Shown: piece by piece, positions 63,379 through 64,000 of the stretch | Layout: every line of letters begins with the position of its first letter | How positions within the stretch are numbered: the stretch's first letter is position 1 | Notes under the pieces: generated by a model | Database searches by the model: none | Told to the model about the DNA's origin: nothing | Seen by the model: only the letters and a program-made list of their open reading frames with translations | NCBI GenBank assembly: GCA_025267735.1 | Contig: CM046304.1 | Span: 18,788,620-18,852,619, forward strand | Source: Mactra quadrangularis | Lineage: Eukaryota > Mollusca > Bivalvia > Venerida > Mactridae | Length of the DNA: 64,000 bases | Direction of reading: 5' to 3' | Made by a program: the position numbers and the translations under genes

Positions 63379-63450
63379 CAGGTTTAGCGCTAAACAGTTG
63401 TAACTCTATATAAGAAAAGAGTATGTAACAACTCTTTTGCGCTAAACCTG
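63379..63450. mobile_element. Intact 72-bp MITE
   Basis: Arms CAGGTTTAGCGCTAAACAGT and TTTTGCGCTAAACCTG are inverted. It is the uninterrupted counterpart of 59524-60036. Confidence 0.75.
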
Positions 63451-64000
63451 TGTTTACAGTTTAAGAGATTGTGGATGTGTGCCACTGTTATAATCTTCCC
63501 CATAATTGTCCATATCAAAGTTATTATTTTATGATTTAAAATAAACTTGAGGTATTGATCTTTCTTTAAGATATGAATAACTCAGAATCATTTTTCAATT
63601 GTTTCTGCACACTTATTGATATTTCTTAGTGTTGGAAGTAGGACAATACTAGATGAAAAGGTTACTTAAATAAATATAACTGCGTTACTGTTATCTAATG
63701 TGTTTACTCATATGTGAGGGGGTCCACAGTTGTATGAATTTTAATGGCTTTTTCAAAGTTTTAGGAATTACAAATCACATAATATTATTCAGAAGCAATG
63801 GTTTTACACTTTTATTCAAATTCTTAAATACTGAACAGTAACAAATTTTTTAGTTTAAATTTTGCTGTACATTCACAATAAATTGACATTGTTTTATAAG
63901 AAATATGCCATCACTATAAACAACTATAGAACAAGGTACTTTTTGTGGAGTTAGCTCATGAAATAATTTCTATGACCATGTTGTCTCCAACTTCTGATTC
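63451..64000. other. No recognisable feature
   Basis: AT-rich sequence to the window edge. The last 50 bases (GAAATAATTTCTATGACCAT) hint at the start of another family A SINE. Confidence 0.35.

Overview
This looks like a window of animal nuclear DNA. It is AT-rich, the genes are split into short exons with GT..AG borders, and most of the sequence is mobile DNA. The tRNA-headed SINE families, the many short inverted-repeat elements and a GTGACCTTGACCTTTGACC-type repeat are what I would expect of a mollusc, most likely a bivalve. That assignment is inference from repeat style, not from a marker gene. The supplied open reading frames include non-ATG starts, and most are intron or repeat shadows, so the gene models below were rebuilt from splice sites, reading phase and protein family motifs.

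Layout. (1) 58-859 (+): the last two exons of a cytosolic sulfotransferase whose front lies off the left edge. (2) 1.5-20 kb: repeat-rich DNA with a tentative four-exon gene for a small unrecognised protein (7682-20174, +). (3) 22656-37336 (-): a complete 11-exon Amt-type ammonium transporter (487 aa), its introns packed with transposable elements. (4) 41757-48878 (-): a complete six-exon cytosolic sulfotransferase (307 aa). It is a paralogue of the left-edge gene and lies in the opposite orientation, so the two are tail-to-tail with the transporter between them. (5) 54768-60722 (-): a complete five-exon METTL15/RsmH-type rRNA methyltransferase (406 aa) with a mitochondrial-type N-terminus. 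(6) 61418-61483 (+): the first coding exon of an unknown gene, head-to-head with METTL15 across a gap of about 0.7 kb.

The genes do not form one pathway: they cover sulfonation of small molecules, ammonium transport and mitochondrial ribosome maturation. The striking content is the mobile fraction. It includes a short non-coding LTR element with near-identical 305-bp LTRs and a 5-bp target duplication (5173-6685), a 1.36-kb hAT-like element with a perfect 8-bp duplication (56534-57897), several MITE families with 8-bp, 5-bp or TA duplications, at least four SINE families, nested insertions whose order can be read, a LINE tail inserted in the 3' end of one sulfotransferase but not its paralogue, and two back-to-back inverted-repeat elements (43.88-45.83 kb). 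Several MITEs end within 20-40 bp of transporter splice sites.

No CRISPR array, operon, riboswitch, bona fide tRNA or rRNA gene was seen. Repeat borders without a stated target duplication are approximate.
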